Assembly (NCBI RefSeq): GCF_910592395.1
Contig: NC_088317.1
Span: 15,936,001 to 16,000,000, forward strand
Length of the DNA stretch: 64,000 nt
Source: Lineus longissimus
Taxonomy: Eukaryota; Nemertea; Pilidiophora; Heteronemertea; Lineidae
Direction: 5' to 3'
Shown: positions 43,170-55,040 of the stretch, piece after piece
How positions within the stretch are numbered: position 1 is the stretch's first letter
Layout: every line of letters begins with the position of its first letter
Notes under the pieces: model-generated
What the model was told of the DNA's origin: nothing
Databases searched by the model: none
Seen by the model: the letters and a program-made list of their open reading frames with translations, nothing else
Made by a program: the position numbers and the translations under genes

Positions 43170-44249
43170 ACCACATTTAAATTTGAAGAAAAAGTTAGGT
43201 TTTTTGTACTAGCAAACACAACCACTGGATTTTAGAATTATTGTTCTCACCTTTTTGATATCATATTCACTAATATGTGTATGTTTTAATAATTCTATCC
43301 ATTACTCTTAGGTTTTATTATTGTAGTATGATACCAACTACACTCTTAGACTCCCACGAAACACATTTTATGATGGTCGATAGGTCAACCGGCTCGGGAA
43401 AATAAACGTGTTGGTTGGTAATGACTTTTAGTGGAGAATGGCTTAAAACCTTTTGGCGATGATGTGTTACCGAAAACTCATCAAAAACCGCCATCCATAA
43501 AAGTATTCGATATGCGTGCTGCTGTGACTGACAACCTAAACGCATTAAAAAGATTTCAAATAATGTAACTCTGATCTTATTACTATTGTCGGATTAGTTG
43601 TGAAAGTCAGCGACACTCATGTTGTCACGAATGTCTATCTCAAAATCACGAAGAGTATAATTGGGTTTCTTTGACAGCAGATTTAATTAAATCTAACATG
43701 GAAATTTCACACTTCGTATGAATCTCTGATCGACATGCATAGATGAAGAACGCCGTTATAGTTTAAAAATCGAATGTGAGTATTTCACCTGATGGTTATA
43801 ATTTCGTAAAACAGATAAACAAAAATGTTGAAATAAGTCAAAACAGTGACAACTCAGTTTCTTTTTTTCTCTTTTTATAATTGATTGTGGGTCGACTTTC
43901 TTTTTTCAACGCATTTGTATTTTGTTATGGTTATTGCGTGATGCAAAATTTAATGAAAATTCGGAAAGATAAAGTTGACATATAAAGTAGTCAGTTTGAT
44001 TGTTGAATTTTTCTCATGTCTTGCCAAATATATCAGCACGCTGTGTTGATTATGATGTGACTAAAACTAACACTAAAGATGACATTTGTGCGTGACTTAA
44101 ATTATCACCACAGCAACAGCGAATAAATCAATACACGATTTCAAGATAATAACTTTGCTTTTTATGATTAGACTTAAACGACTGCGGAAATCGTCGTGCT
44201 GATAGGCATCAAGAATAGGCAGGTTTCGCAAGCCTTTCCATGAGTTACC

Positions 44250-44282
<33 letters not shown>

Positions 44283-45730
44283 GAAGTATGTAAATATATG
44301 TTATCGACGGTTTAAAAAAGACCTTCTTCCCGATTCCCCTAAAACTTAGTACAGAAGATGGTTTACGGGTGTCGAGCAAATGAATTTGCTCGTGTAGACG
44401 CCTTGGTGACACGACAGAATACGATAGCTTGTACGCTGTCGTTCGTAGGAGTTAGCGAAACCTGTCTAATGTTTCGCAACCCTTACGAATGACGAAAAAC
44501 GAATTTGATTACTTCATCGTTTAAGCTCATCGTAAGGGTTGCGAAAGCTGCCTACTATGTTGATTTCATTAGTAAATACTCATGTAGATATCATCCCGCT
44601 TGGATCTAAAGACTGCAACGGAAAACTACCAACAGTACTATTATTAGGATAAAAAGAAGCATATCATCTTTGTAGTTAAGCTGAAACATATGACTCGACT
44701 GCATAACGAGAGACAAGAATAAAGGCGATATCCGCCCACAGTCGTTTCTTTGAATACTCCTGCTTCAAACAGAGCACCAATCTCCCGTTGTATACTATTT
44801 TAAGTTTCATGCGCAGATCTACGCAATACATCTTCAAATATAAACGAATCATCTCCTTGACTGTAGTAACTATGTCAATGAATTTCAGATACAGTTTGTA
44901 GGAGCTCTCCACTCGTATACTGGCTGCTCTCGACTTCTTTCGTGTTCTAGCAGTTCCTACATTCAATATGAAGTTGTACTTACACAAGCAAGTAATAATA
45001 TGCAATGGAAATAAAAGAAATGGGCGAGCAGAAAATGAAAAGAAGATGCAAATTCTCACAGAGCGCTTTATTCTGTACAACGTGAAAGCGTTACATTCTT
45101 TCACATCGAAAAACAAAGGTCACCGTCCTCATGTAGAATTTATTTCTCCTGTGATTTAATGGCGTTTGACGCGAGGCGATACAACCTCCCGGCCCGGCGC
45201 TAGCGCAGCTTTCCCGAAGGATTAAGCCGCCAATTTATTACCGCCACGGCACATTTGTCAGGTGACAAGTTTTCCTGTCCCGACAGTCTACCACTTACTA
45301 CTTGGCACTAACTGAATAAAGAAAGAAATGTTTTTCATTTTATTTTAGCAAGTTGCCTTCGTGACAACTGCCAAGTCAAGTCAAGAAATATTTCCCCTCA
45401 TGTCAGTGTTGCAACATTTTGAAATCAGCCAAGAAAGATTCCCCTCGGTTTTGCAAAAGTGGAGACGGTGTGTAAGTGCGTGCGTGTGCGTGGGTGTTGG
45501 GGTGTTTGGGTGGGGGTGGTGGCCGCAGATTTACCTTTCTAACGTGCCATGGCAGTAATGGAGCGATATGAGACAACAAATGATCACAATAAGAAAGCGT
45601 CGTTAACATCTTGCCGCCTGCCGAGCTGAGCTGATCATTACATTCTACTATGATCGCAATCTTGACGATGTTGCCGGAAGAGGTCGTTGACCGGACTACA
45701 AAGATTTCCCTCGAACAAATTGTCAATCCT
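43170..45730. other. non-coding region with short repeats, no gene seen
   Basis: It contains the (GTAA)n tract at 44252-44282 and an inverted pair TTCGCAACCCTTACGA (44474-44489) and TCGTAAGGGTTGCGAA (44529-44546). The minus-strand frame 44676-45116 has no motif and basic, low-complexity composition; I do not accept it. Confidence 0.35.
44252..44282 (+). repeat. (GTAA)n microsatellite
   Basis: Seven perfect GTAA units. Confidence 0.95.
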
Positions 45731-45735
45731 CACTA

Positions 45736-45814
45736 CAGGGTGGCCCCGAATTGTTTTCCCTTGCCCAATATTATGTATTCATTGTGTGAGGGAAAATAAT
45801 TCTGGGCCACCCTG
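45736..45814. mobile_element. 79-bp Tc1/mariner-type MITE
   Basis: The ends CAGGGTGGCCCCGAATT and AATTCTGGGCCACCCTG are inverted and flanked on both sides by TA (45734-45735, 45815-45816), the target site of the Tc1/mariner superfamily. Arms of about 30 bp (through TTTTCCCT) leave a very short loop, so the whole element is nearly one hairpin. Confidence 0.85.
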
Positions 45815-45835
45815 TAGAGTAATCAGCTTGCTGGC

Positions 45836-45868
45836 TACATAACATAACATAACATAACATAACATAAT
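45836..45868 (-). repeat. (TTATG)n tract at the 3' end of the LINE
   Basis: Six ATAAC units on the plus strand (TTATG on the minus strand) lie directly downstream of the truncated LINE, where such elements often end in a short tandem repeat. Confidence 0.85.
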
Positions 45869-46587
45869 TTATTTCTCTCCAAAAAACCCTTTCGGGTATA
45901 AGAGGTTACATGATTTAACATTTACATATGGTGGACCAAGCTGATGAATTCTTTACAAAAACTATGAATATTGTCTAAGTTTACCCGGGAACATTTAGTC
46001 ATAATGCGATGGAAAAATTCATGATAAAAAACCTGAGGTAATTCTTTTAAGTTTGGAAACAACCTTACTCGCATGTGACGGAAATACGGACACGTAATAA
46101 AATAATGAAGTTCGTCTCTTACACAAACCTGGTCACAAAGACCACAAATATTTTCTGCAGTTTCATTTCTATACATTCTGGTTACTGTTTCTGGGAATTT
46201 TATAGATCCAGTACGAAATTTACAAATACTGACCGTTTGATATAATGGTAATTTTTTAACATAGGGCTCCATATTCAGGTTTTGTTTAAACATTCTATAA
46301 ATTATACATCTGAAATCGTTATTTACCTCGTTTCTCCATAGTTGTTCACACTGGTCTCTCATTATCTGTTCAACTACAATTTTCAGTTCTCGTAGGGACA
46401 AAACCTCGGGAGTATACCAAATTTGAGTGAGGCCACAGCCGTCTAGAACAGTTTTCACACTTTTACACCAGCCTTGGTTTAAATAACCCTTGTCTAAATG
46501 CTCCCTAGTTATGTTATAAAAGATATAAGCCCATTTATCTGTTTTTCCAATTCTGAGTCTGAGTCTGAAGTCACCAACATACACCAC
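45869..46587 (-). mobile_element. 5'-truncated non-LTR retrotransposon (LINE), ORF2 C-terminus and 3' UTR
   Basis: An open frame of 221 codons runs from 46587 to a stop at 45922. It reads like the C-terminal region of a LINE ORF2: YQTVSICKFRTGSIKFPETV, ENICGLCDQVCVRDELHYFI, then CPYFRHMRVRLF. The Cys/His pattern C-x2-C-...-H-x4-C is the zinc-finger-like tail found after the reverse transcriptase in several LINE clades. The reverse transcriptase itself is absent. The frame is still open, so the copy is not very old. Confidence 0.75.
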
Positions 46588-46589
46588 TA

Positions 46590-49075
46590 GTAATTAGTTA
46601 TGGAACTAGCATACGGAACAAGGGTTTCCCTTAATCGTGCAAACAATCTCAACAGTGGTGAGCAAGCTCTGATGAATAATAATGGATTAGATTTCTACTG
46701 TTGGTGGAAAAGTCGCCCGGTCATGATTGTGTGATCATTTTCTTGTGATCACGGCGTAGTAAAGGGTAACCATGGATATATCTGGAACTTACGATCAAAC
46801 CAATGGCCGCAGCTGAAGAGGAGGGACGTGGGGCAAATGTTCCCCCCGAAGGTTAACCAAAAACGTGACTGTTTTTCATGAAGCTTATGGTCGATTTTCA
46901 GACTGACGGAGGACGAAGACATCTTCCCCCATGACTAAATTGCTCGTAGCTCGTAGCTTGTAGAAGTTACCCCAGTGCTGGTTTGTAAGGACTCAGCCCT
47001 CAGGCGAAGAGAACTGGCGACCCTCAAAGGACTGTAGAGAGCGCCAGTGAGTTCAGTTACTTGAAATCCACTCTGGTTCACACAGAGATAAAAATACGTG
47101 CCTATATGTCAAGTAAAACGCCATTCCATCGCTCCTTGCCCTGTGATCGCAACTCTAAACTGTCGGTTCACCGCCCCCTTCGAAGTCATAGCGATCAATC
47201 TTGGCGGGCACCAAATCGCTACCCATCTCTGAGAACAAGTTGCTATGTCTGTTCTTTTCGCGAATATCGGTTTTCCTGTATAAACCACACTCGTCGTTTG
47301 CCCAACACTCCGACAACTTGGTTCTCGACATAAAAATTGTCAAACTTTGTCATTGTTTTAACGAACACAGGTCTATTTTCCGACGCGTCGAGTTGAAATA
47401 ACCGCACAAAGTGGGGGAGCTCGGAGACTTGTTAAAAAAATGAGTTGAGAAGACAATATTGTCCACGCACATCCGAATCGACCTTAACTAATTAGGGTAA
47501 TTTGTTAACGGCCCAATCGATTATCAAGGCTAATTGAAGATTCATGCAACATCTGCAGCCTCCAAGGATTTGCAAAGTTGAGGTCATGTTTATATGGATG
47601 GACTCTGCTACGCTAGAGAGACAATTAAGACTACAATTGAATATTCATGAGGCTGGAGGGAACCAGCCATCAATAAGACGCGAGTATGTTTTTAGCTGTC
47701 AAGTACATATTGGGGCAAGTGTTCCAAAGATATCTGCTGCGTTAGGTCTACGGATATAAAGAAATTACGTGATGAATAAGGTTCGGATATGTGCTACCTC
47801 GTGTTGGTACAACTTGGCTGAAACGGGTCCAAATATCAACTTCTCTCAAACTAGTCTGATTAACTCTAAATTTCCGTGGCCAACCACCGCTGTTGCTCGC
47901 TACACGGTCCTGATCATATCAATAATTCAGATTGAAATTTCGACATTTTCAAAAAATATTTGAATCTGAACGCGAAGTATTGAAATATGAATACCCCCTA
48001 TTTCCTAAAGTTCGAGATCCGCCTCTGCACTGTATCAACGTAAAACTAGCATGTAATGATTGGAGTCATCTTAGACTGAATACACTGAATACTAGCTGGC
48101 TACAGAAAAGGTTTTACCAAAGCAGTGTATTTCTATATTATTATGCTTGTTCAGCGCGATATTTGTTTCCTAGTTGAGGTTTGAAATGGGAATAAACATT
48201 CATTGTCTCTTGCTTCATACAAAACTCCGTCATTACCTCAATGGATGGTTACAAAATAGTCATTTGGAATAAAACTGGGTGTGAAGTGTTTCATTACAAA
48301 GGTTCCGTGGCAATTACAGAAACCATTTTTATCTTTCAGAAACTGAAGTCGTTGATTTATCGAGGTAACGTTTAACACGCAGCTTCACGTTCAACTTAAT
48401 CCATCTATTCAAGATTTTAGAAACTCTGAGGTCGATTTGATGGCCTATGCTTTTCAAAACCTTACGGTAGAAATCAAACTTTTTGTGGTTTTAAGTTTTT
48501 GTACCAAGTAATTACAAACTAAGTGGGCGGAAAACACGTTTGCAGGTGGAGAAATTTGAAAAGTACAGATTCTTCTAGGGAAATGATTAGAGCAGAGACA
48601 TTCCTTCCAAACAAAAGCAAAAACAGAGTGATCGCCCACGTTTCGCAGATGGGCGGGCGATCGAGGACGATTGTTGGCTGTTAATTGTTAACAATTTGTG
48701 GCCACTGGTAAGGTACGTCACGAGTCTTCTTGGTCTATAATGGAAAAGTACCATGTAGGTATTCATGTTTTTTTTGCCATTGGGTTCGGTTTGGATTAGC
48801 ACCAATAATTTGCCATAGAAGTATTTATGACGTCACCCGAATGAATAACACAAACGCGATATTTAGGATGTCTCGTATATATCCTACATCATCGTCATTA
48901 AATCATCGTCATCATCATCACATACCCAACCACTGCAAGGAGATGCCCAGTTCGAACATCGCGATTCGTTTCTTATGATATTCTCGGCTAAGATCTTGAT
49001 GTTCAGTTTGTGTGCATGCATTTACATTCGTTACAAGATGTTTCTAAGATTCTAATCTGAATGTCGTATAATAAA
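46590..49075. other. non-coding region, no gene seen
   Basis: Several open frames of 60-90 codons are present, none with motifs, splice context or composition suggestive of protein. Confidence 0.35.
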
Positions 49076-49079
49076 AGTT

Positions 49080-49412
49080 GCGCGTACACCATCGGTGGAC
49101 CAATTGCACGTACACCATCACATTGCCGCGACAAATTTGTTCGGCAATCCATTGCCGATACAAATTGCCGGGCGAATTCGCCCGGCTTGTTAAAAGCTCG
49201 GCTTTGTCGTGGTGTACGCGCTAATGGATCGGCAATTAGCTAGTTAGATGGTTCGGCGACAGGCGGCGCTTTCTGCTTATTGTTTGCGCGCCATCTGTTG
49301 CCGGATTTTATAACTAGCTGCGGCGCTGGTGTACGCGCTTGGTGGATTTTCGATGGTGCGGCATTCGTTCGCGAACCAAGATTGGTGGTCCATTTTCAGG
49401 TGGTGTACGTGC
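49080..49412. mobile_element. foldback/TIR element built from GTACACC words
   Basis: GCGCGTACACC (49080) and GCACGTACACC (about 49107) face GGTGTACGCGC (49211 and 49330) and GGTGTACGTGC (49402). GGTGGACCAATT near the left end matches GGTGGTCCATTT near the right end as its complement. Two inverted ends at each side suggest a compound or nested element. There is no coding region. Confidence 0.6.
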
Positions 49413-49950
49413 GGCTTAGGATTGCTCAGTAAAGGCCTCGCCAATGATAGTGTTAGCTTGAGTAGAGTCTTTGGAAGACTCTGGTTGGAGGAAGCATGTT
49501 GCCACCTCCTGCATGAACAGCAGATTCGATTCGGGCACGTCATTTTTTTACGGTGCTTTAAATGTCAATTGCTGTGTTATGTCAATGATACATTACGAAA
49601 GAGCATTTAGCAGCTGCGTCAATTTACCTTTATCTTTATGAAAGCACTCCAGAACCATCAAACCATGCACCTTAATTGCTTCAACCTAAGCATCAAAACG
49701 CCATTAAAAACGCATTTAGCTTTCACATTTTAGAATTACAAAAGAAACACTTGTTTTAAGTTAATGGCGCGACACGGTGTTATTCAAAGCCGTCATAGTA
49801 AATGTTCACAGGAGCAATAAAAAAACACTGTCACTTTCTAGACGCAAATAAAACGAGCAATTTTAGATTCTAAATGGCATTTAGAGTCATATCTGCATCA
49901 ATACTTTTTAGCTCATGCACCCGTGGGAAGCTTTGACACTTCTCATTTAC

Positions 49951-50340
49951 GACTGCATATACTCTATTCTCGGTTTTAAGCGACCAGTCCATTGGCCATG
50001 CCCCAATCCACGATTATAATACTGCATCGCCTCAGTCATGAATGGAGGCTTGCTTCAAACGCGAATTCTGTCTGGATTGGCTAGTTCAGCAATGAATCGA
50101 CAGATTTAACGTAACCGGCTGTTCATCATTCTGATATTCTGACCAATCACTAGTAATCGACACCATTTCTTCAACAAGCGGCAAAGATAAGATTACACGC
50201 TGCGGGCCTATGCTCCGGATTGGCCTGAGCGCTATAGCAAGGCTAAATTATGACCGCCTCATTGTTGAAATGAAAAGGGGCTGGACATACCACATACTGA
50301 ACAGCTGGTCGTTTAAAACCGAGAATAAAGTATGCGTACA
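49951..50340. repeat. inverted repeat, 38-bp arms about 310 bp apart
   Basis: GCATATACTCTATTCTCGG followed by TTTTAAGCGACCAG (49955-49988) pairs with CTGGTCGTTTAAAACCGAG followed by AATAAAGTATGC (50303-50335). It may be an old MITE. No target duplication was recognised. Confidence 0.55.
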
Positions 50341-50344
50341 TTTC

Positions 50345-51570
50345 CCCAGAAAAATATCGCAATGACTATTACAATCACCAAGTATAGAATAGACAACCGC
50401 TCGAAGACTGACCAAGATACTTAGTGCCACTGATTTAAACGCCACATTCAGTTCCAGTCCCAAACAGAAAAACACGAACTTTTTACTTCCCGTCTGCTTT
50501 CGCATGTTTGAGCTTGTATTTTTCCAGATCAGGTCGAAATACAAGTTTTGAAGCAGAATACGTCCTATACCATTCAATATGATATGGATGCTGAGAACAG
50601 CGACCTATAAAGGATCCTTATCCACATACTGATAAAACTATGTAGAAGACGGACTGGTTTTGTACGTTTCGATCCGTATACGTATAAGTTAGGATCCGAG
50701 ATCAACCCCGTATTATTTTTAATATTCGGACATAATCAGACAATACCAGGCTTATCTTATGCACACCTGGCACACTGAGTGATTTATGTAAGAAGTAATC
50801 ACCGATATTCATCCATCTGCTACATAACCACGTCATCTTTAGTATTTTTATCATTAACTGCTTGGATTCAAATGATATTCCACATAAATAACAAAACGAA
50901 AGGCGATCACTCAGGAGATAAAACGCGACGCAAGCTATCGTGTCCCTTTACTCTGTTTTTGTTTGGTTAAAAAATAAAGTATGGCATATGCTAATCCTCG
51001 TCCCCACAAGCTTATTTTTTATCGAGGATTGTGCATAAACCTGAGCCATTTTCCGCCAAGATGCATTAACGACTTGTAAGAACATAAACTAATGCTGGAT
51101 CTAAAACTCGCAGATATCCATGAGATTTGGAATTTGAAATGGAGAGTAAGTTTGCTTTTTACTCCTAATCGCAACCAGGCGTTCGACTCCTTTTTATCGT
51201 GATCGAAATATATAAATCCTATGTATCATTTTTAGTGTTCCCGATATCATAGTGTTTCAGTGCAATTTGTTTTCTCAGTGTTCCCGATAATGAGATAAAA
51301 CTATCAGAAAGGAAACACTCAAAAACATTTCAGCGGCACAAAGATTACTCACCCAGATTACCAGTTTAAAACAAAAGTTACTAAATCGTAGGAAAAGACG
51401 TGACACAAGAGTAAAAGCTTTTTTAGCTACCAGAAAACCCATCGCCCCCAGGCCTGTTCTTTTCGAAGAATTGACAGAATAAAGTCATGGTAATCCATCA
51501 GATCACCAACTTAAATAGAGTTAGGTGACTTCAACACCTGGGAAAAACTGGATGCGACGGTCTCCTTTAA
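50345..51570. other. non-coding region, no gene seen
   Basis: AT-rich sequence. GTGTTCCCGATA occurs twice (51236, 51279), 43 bp apart. There is nothing else of note. Confidence 0.35.
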
Positions 51571-51577
51571 AATAGTA

Positions 51578-51833
51578 GCGAGTTTCCGCATCGCTTACGA
51601 TTACGATTACGATTACGATTTGTGTTTGACGTCATCGATTTTTGGTGCTACGCGATCCCCAGCGAAATCGTCGATAGAACTTTCGTCTCGTATAGGGCCT
51701 ATACTACAGTACACCAAGTCGTTGGTGTGAATGCGGAAACAAAATTTCTGGTTCATGCCGGTTTTGAGAGTATTACGATTACGACTTTGAAATCGTAATC
51801 GTAATCGTAATCGTAAGCGATGCGGAAACTCCC
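51578..51833. mobile_element. 256-bp MITE with (CGATTA)n inside its inverted ends and TAGTA duplication
   Basis: The left end GCGAGTTTCCGCATCGC and the complement of the right end GGGAGTTTCCGCATCGC continue identically through TTACGATTACGATTACGA to GATTT, giving 44-bp arms with one mismatch. TAGTA flanks both sides (51573-51577, 51834-51838). A hexamer microsatellite has thus become part of the terminal repeats. Confidence 0.85.
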
Positions 51834-51859
51834 TAGTATTGGGTTTTCCTCGCTCTTAC

Positions 51860-53960
51860 TGTCTGAAAACACCTACGACAGGATAGTGAACCTGATACTT
51901 GATCAGTTGGATACGTTGCCGGAGGTTGCTGCTCGTTACTCGAGAATAAATTGTGGCGAGTTGTTGCTGAGATGTTAGCAGTGCCGGAAGAGTGACCCGT
52001 ACCACGACTCTCGTGCCATCGAGTAGATCTCCGGCCAAGCTATAACTACGACACATTGGTATCGATGTGGCTATTGGGATTATGCCCGCGGGAGTGGGCA
52101 CCGAAAGACGCCAATAACTCTGGCGGGTCTTATCTCAGCGGCCAGATTGAGATTATAGTAAAGTGGCCGTTGGCCCATTACCCTAAGAGAAGTATACGCA
52201 AAACGTTGCTCCAAATCCAAGGATAATACAGAATATTATTATGAATGCTCTCCGACCGAAACACGGGATTTGGACCTTTGGCGTTGGGAGAAGCTTTTTA
52301 ATACCAGCAGACTTGAGTAAGAGCACACGTATAGGCGCTAACAGGTCCATGAGATGCTGGGTCCTGTTCGTGAAGGCATTTGAACACTACAGTGCATAAT
52401 AATCAGCATCTTGAACCCTATCAACGCTTTTTATCGGTAACAAGTAAAGGTCCTCTAGTACTCAGCAAGGCCGTATTTAACTTTTTTGTCCAGGGGGGGC
52501 AGTAAGATAGATCGCCGAAGGCGATCTGCATGCGCCGCAGGCGCATCCGAACGGGGGGGTCTGGGGGCCCTCCCCCGGAAAAATTTGAAAATAAAAGGTC
52601 TGAAATGGCATTTTCCTGGCATTTGGAAGTGTGAATCAATAGTATTTTTACTCTAAAAAAGGACCACTTTTATGAGAAAGAAGACTAGGGATTTTACTAT
52701 ATGACTTGTATGAAACTCCTCTGTCAGAATAGAAGACTAGGGTCAGGGCACTGGACTGGTCAGATTATAAGGGTTGCACCTGAGTTGATAACATCTGCTA
52801 TCCATATGCTGCTATCATGCTGGTAAAGCTATGGCTAAGATTAGTTTGTCTTTTTATTACTGTCTGAAAAATTTTTTTTCAACATTTATTGCACGGGGGG
52901 GGGCAGCTGCCCCCCTGCCCCCCTCTAAATACGGCCCTGCTCAGAGCAGAGGGAGGATATCGCAGGGGTACGTTTATTCAGCTCAAATTGAGGAAAGGCA
53001 CAATAGCAAGTTTGATGAATATAACAGCCAAACTCATCGAGTTGTTAATCTTTCTTTTTATGATAAATTGCTTTTTGCTTAGCTTTCGCCAAACAGCGAC
53101 CGACATTAATGAGTGGTAGTAGGATATTGCTTCTGCGGACGAGGCCGGCCAGAATTGCATGAAGCCTCGTGTTAGCCAAGCAGAGAGGACGTAGATGGTT
53201 CACCAAGCTTTCGCAAATCCAAAAAAGTCAGTCAACCGCGTTTGATTAACGGCCGAGCTGATCATTTATCCATTTCTCCGCGACAAATTGGTATTTACGG
53301 CGGTTACGATAATCAAGAGCTTGCGCATGTGAGTGTCCCAGAAGTCATCCGTTGTTCCTCGCCAATAAATTGTTGCGTGTTGTTATCAAGCTTAGCCAGC
53401 TGCCACGTGGAGACTCCGATTAATTCAACTGGAGCACTGGGGGTGCTCTGCGTACGACACCTTGTAAAGAAATTCAGGGCTTTGATGCACTGGCGAGAAC
53501 AAGCTCACCGACAGAAAGAATCAGTCATGCAAATTTCACCAAGTCGATTGCGGAGTTTACCGCGAATTCAGGTTGAGAGCTTTGTTGGGGAGAGTCCCTA
53601 AAGACATCCGTTACTTGCGAATAAATTGGTGCGTGTAGGGAATCCGCCAAGGCAGCAGCCATGTGGAGACTGCAAATGAATTAGGCCCGATGGGAGACCA
53701 GAAGTCTGGATGAAGAAAGGCACGGCTTGGATATAATGTAGCATGGGGCCGCACGGATAGCTCTGAGAAATTAGTTATCAAGATGAACCAGGTCATTTAC
53801 GACGGTTAGGCGATCGAATACGGAGCTGCCTGCATTGGTGAGAGCCCCCGAACGCGATCGTCTCCTCGGAAATAAATTGGTGCTTGTTGCTTTTCCGCTA
53901 AGGTAGCTATTGTGTGAAGGCTAAGACTCAAAGGAGCCCGTTGGTTGCAGCCTTGTACGG
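51860..53960. repeat. degenerate tandem array, unit about 250-260 bp
   Basis: GAATAAATTGTGGCGAGTTG (about 51946), CAATAAATTGTTGCGTGTTG (53359), GAATAAATTGGTGCGTGTAG (53618) and AAATAAATTGGTGCTTGTTG (53869) mark equivalent points. They are followed by AAG.TAGC.GC(C/A).TGTGGAGACT and preceded by GAGAGTCCC-like words. The first unit is separated from the rest by a 474-bp transposon and other sequence. Confidence 0.55.
52466..52939. mobile_element. 474-bp non-autonomous element, CAAGGCCGTATTT ends, CTCAG duplication
   Basis: CAAGGCCGTATTTAA and AAATACGGCCCTG are inverted; CTCAG lies at 52461-52465 and again at 52940-52944. Sub-terminal G-runs/C-runs (AGGGGGGGCA and TGCCCCCC) are also inverted. 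Near the left end GATCGCCGAAGGCGATC and GCGCCGCAGGCGC form two small hairpins. The 5-bp duplication suggests a hAT5-like or similar group, which is uncertain. Confidence 0.75.
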
Positions 53961-54413
53961 AAGCCCGCTGTATGGCCATGATGCATTTTAAATGATGACA
54001 AAAAAGTCACTAAGTGGATTTAATAACTTTGTGGGATTTGATAATATTAATTACGGTTTCTTAAGAATTCGCTTTCGCTTTCGTGTTTGCATTCTTAAAT
54101 AAGATCTTATTTGGACTCGTGTACATGTGCATGTACACTGTCGTAATATGATTCTTGTAATATACATGTATACAGTATTCGTTTAATTCGTACAACAGAT
54201 TTATTATTTTTAATAAACAAGTGCCCATATCGAATTTATGTCAATCAATATCGATTGGCCTCTGATCTCTTTTAACAACAAAAGACCATGTATAGATAAC
54301 AGATTTAGAGATAAGTATGCATACCCACTCTTAACCTGACGTTCTCCAGTGTCAGTGCGGTTTTTACACCACTATTTCCCGCCGACACATGAGCATGAGT
54401 TCTGCATTTTGAA
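53961..54413. other. AT-rich non-coding stretch, no gene seen
   Basis: It contains TGTACATGTGCATGTACA (54120-54137), a palindromic run of the TACATGTA words common in this genome. Confidence 0.35.
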
Positions 54414-54661
54414 TAAAGGAACTGACTACTTGGCAAGCCCGGCTTACCAAACAGCGACTTTTTCTTGTCCTGAATTGAGAGCCGAACTCATTAATATTAA
54501 AGTAAAGTCTCCAGCTCGCTAAACAGGGTAGATTTTGTACCTGTTTGGCAAGCCCGGCTGGCCGAACAGGGTGGCTTTTTAGTGCTGTTTGGCAAGCGGC
54601 TCTCCAAACAGGACAAAAAAAGATGCCTGTTCGGCGAGCGGCTTGCCAAATAGACCCGGCC
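54414..54661 (-). repeat. multi-hairpin repeat, copy 2
   Basis: The reverse complement of the unit at 35654-35898 with roughly 90% identity by eye, including the TTTGGCAAGC words and the inverted ends. It ends about 125 bp before the ATG of the second PAN gene. Confidence 0.8.
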
Positions 54662-54785
54662 TTGTATAAAAGTTGCTCCCCTCCCGGACTATCATGTCTA
54701 GCAACGCCAAACAAATTGTGTGTTTCTAATGTGATGGTCTTTCATCGGATGGAGAAAAGGTTTTAGAAGTTCAGCGAAGCGGAAA

Positions 54786-55040
54786 ATGCAACTCTTAAAG
54801 GAAGTCCACTTCAAAAGGCTTATTTCTGACAGGGAAATTGTTAACCCAACGTCTCAAAAGTTTAATCAGAATTCATTATTCGATTGCGTTTTGCTGTGTT
54901 GTTCTGTAACCAACTGTACAACGTTCACCTTGATAGCAAACTCCGACAGATTTCTCTGTCAAATCAGCTTAAAGAAGGGAACGTGTTTGGAGAAGGAGGA
55001 GGTTAGGACCACGATGGGATATCAAATGTTTCAGCGGCAG
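54786..55040 (+). CDS. second PAN gene, exon A
   Basis: The open frame extends back to a TGA at 54732, so the 5' boundary is uncertain. An acceptor-like GGTTTTAG lies at 54759-54766. The first PAN cysteine is not seen in the exon and may lie in an upstream one. Donor CAG/GTAATA at 55040 is preferred over TTAG/GTAAAG at 55077, because only the first keeps exon B in frame. Confidence 0.55.

Noticed and set aside
44676-45116. 146-codon minus-strand frame
   Set aside because: Basic, AT-driven composition without a domain, splice context or neighbouring exon.
45361-45480. Short similarity (LMSVL..FE) to the ANF-receptor-like exon at 38156-38771
   Set aside because: Only seven residues agree, the flanks do not align and there is no splice context, so chance is the simpler explanation.
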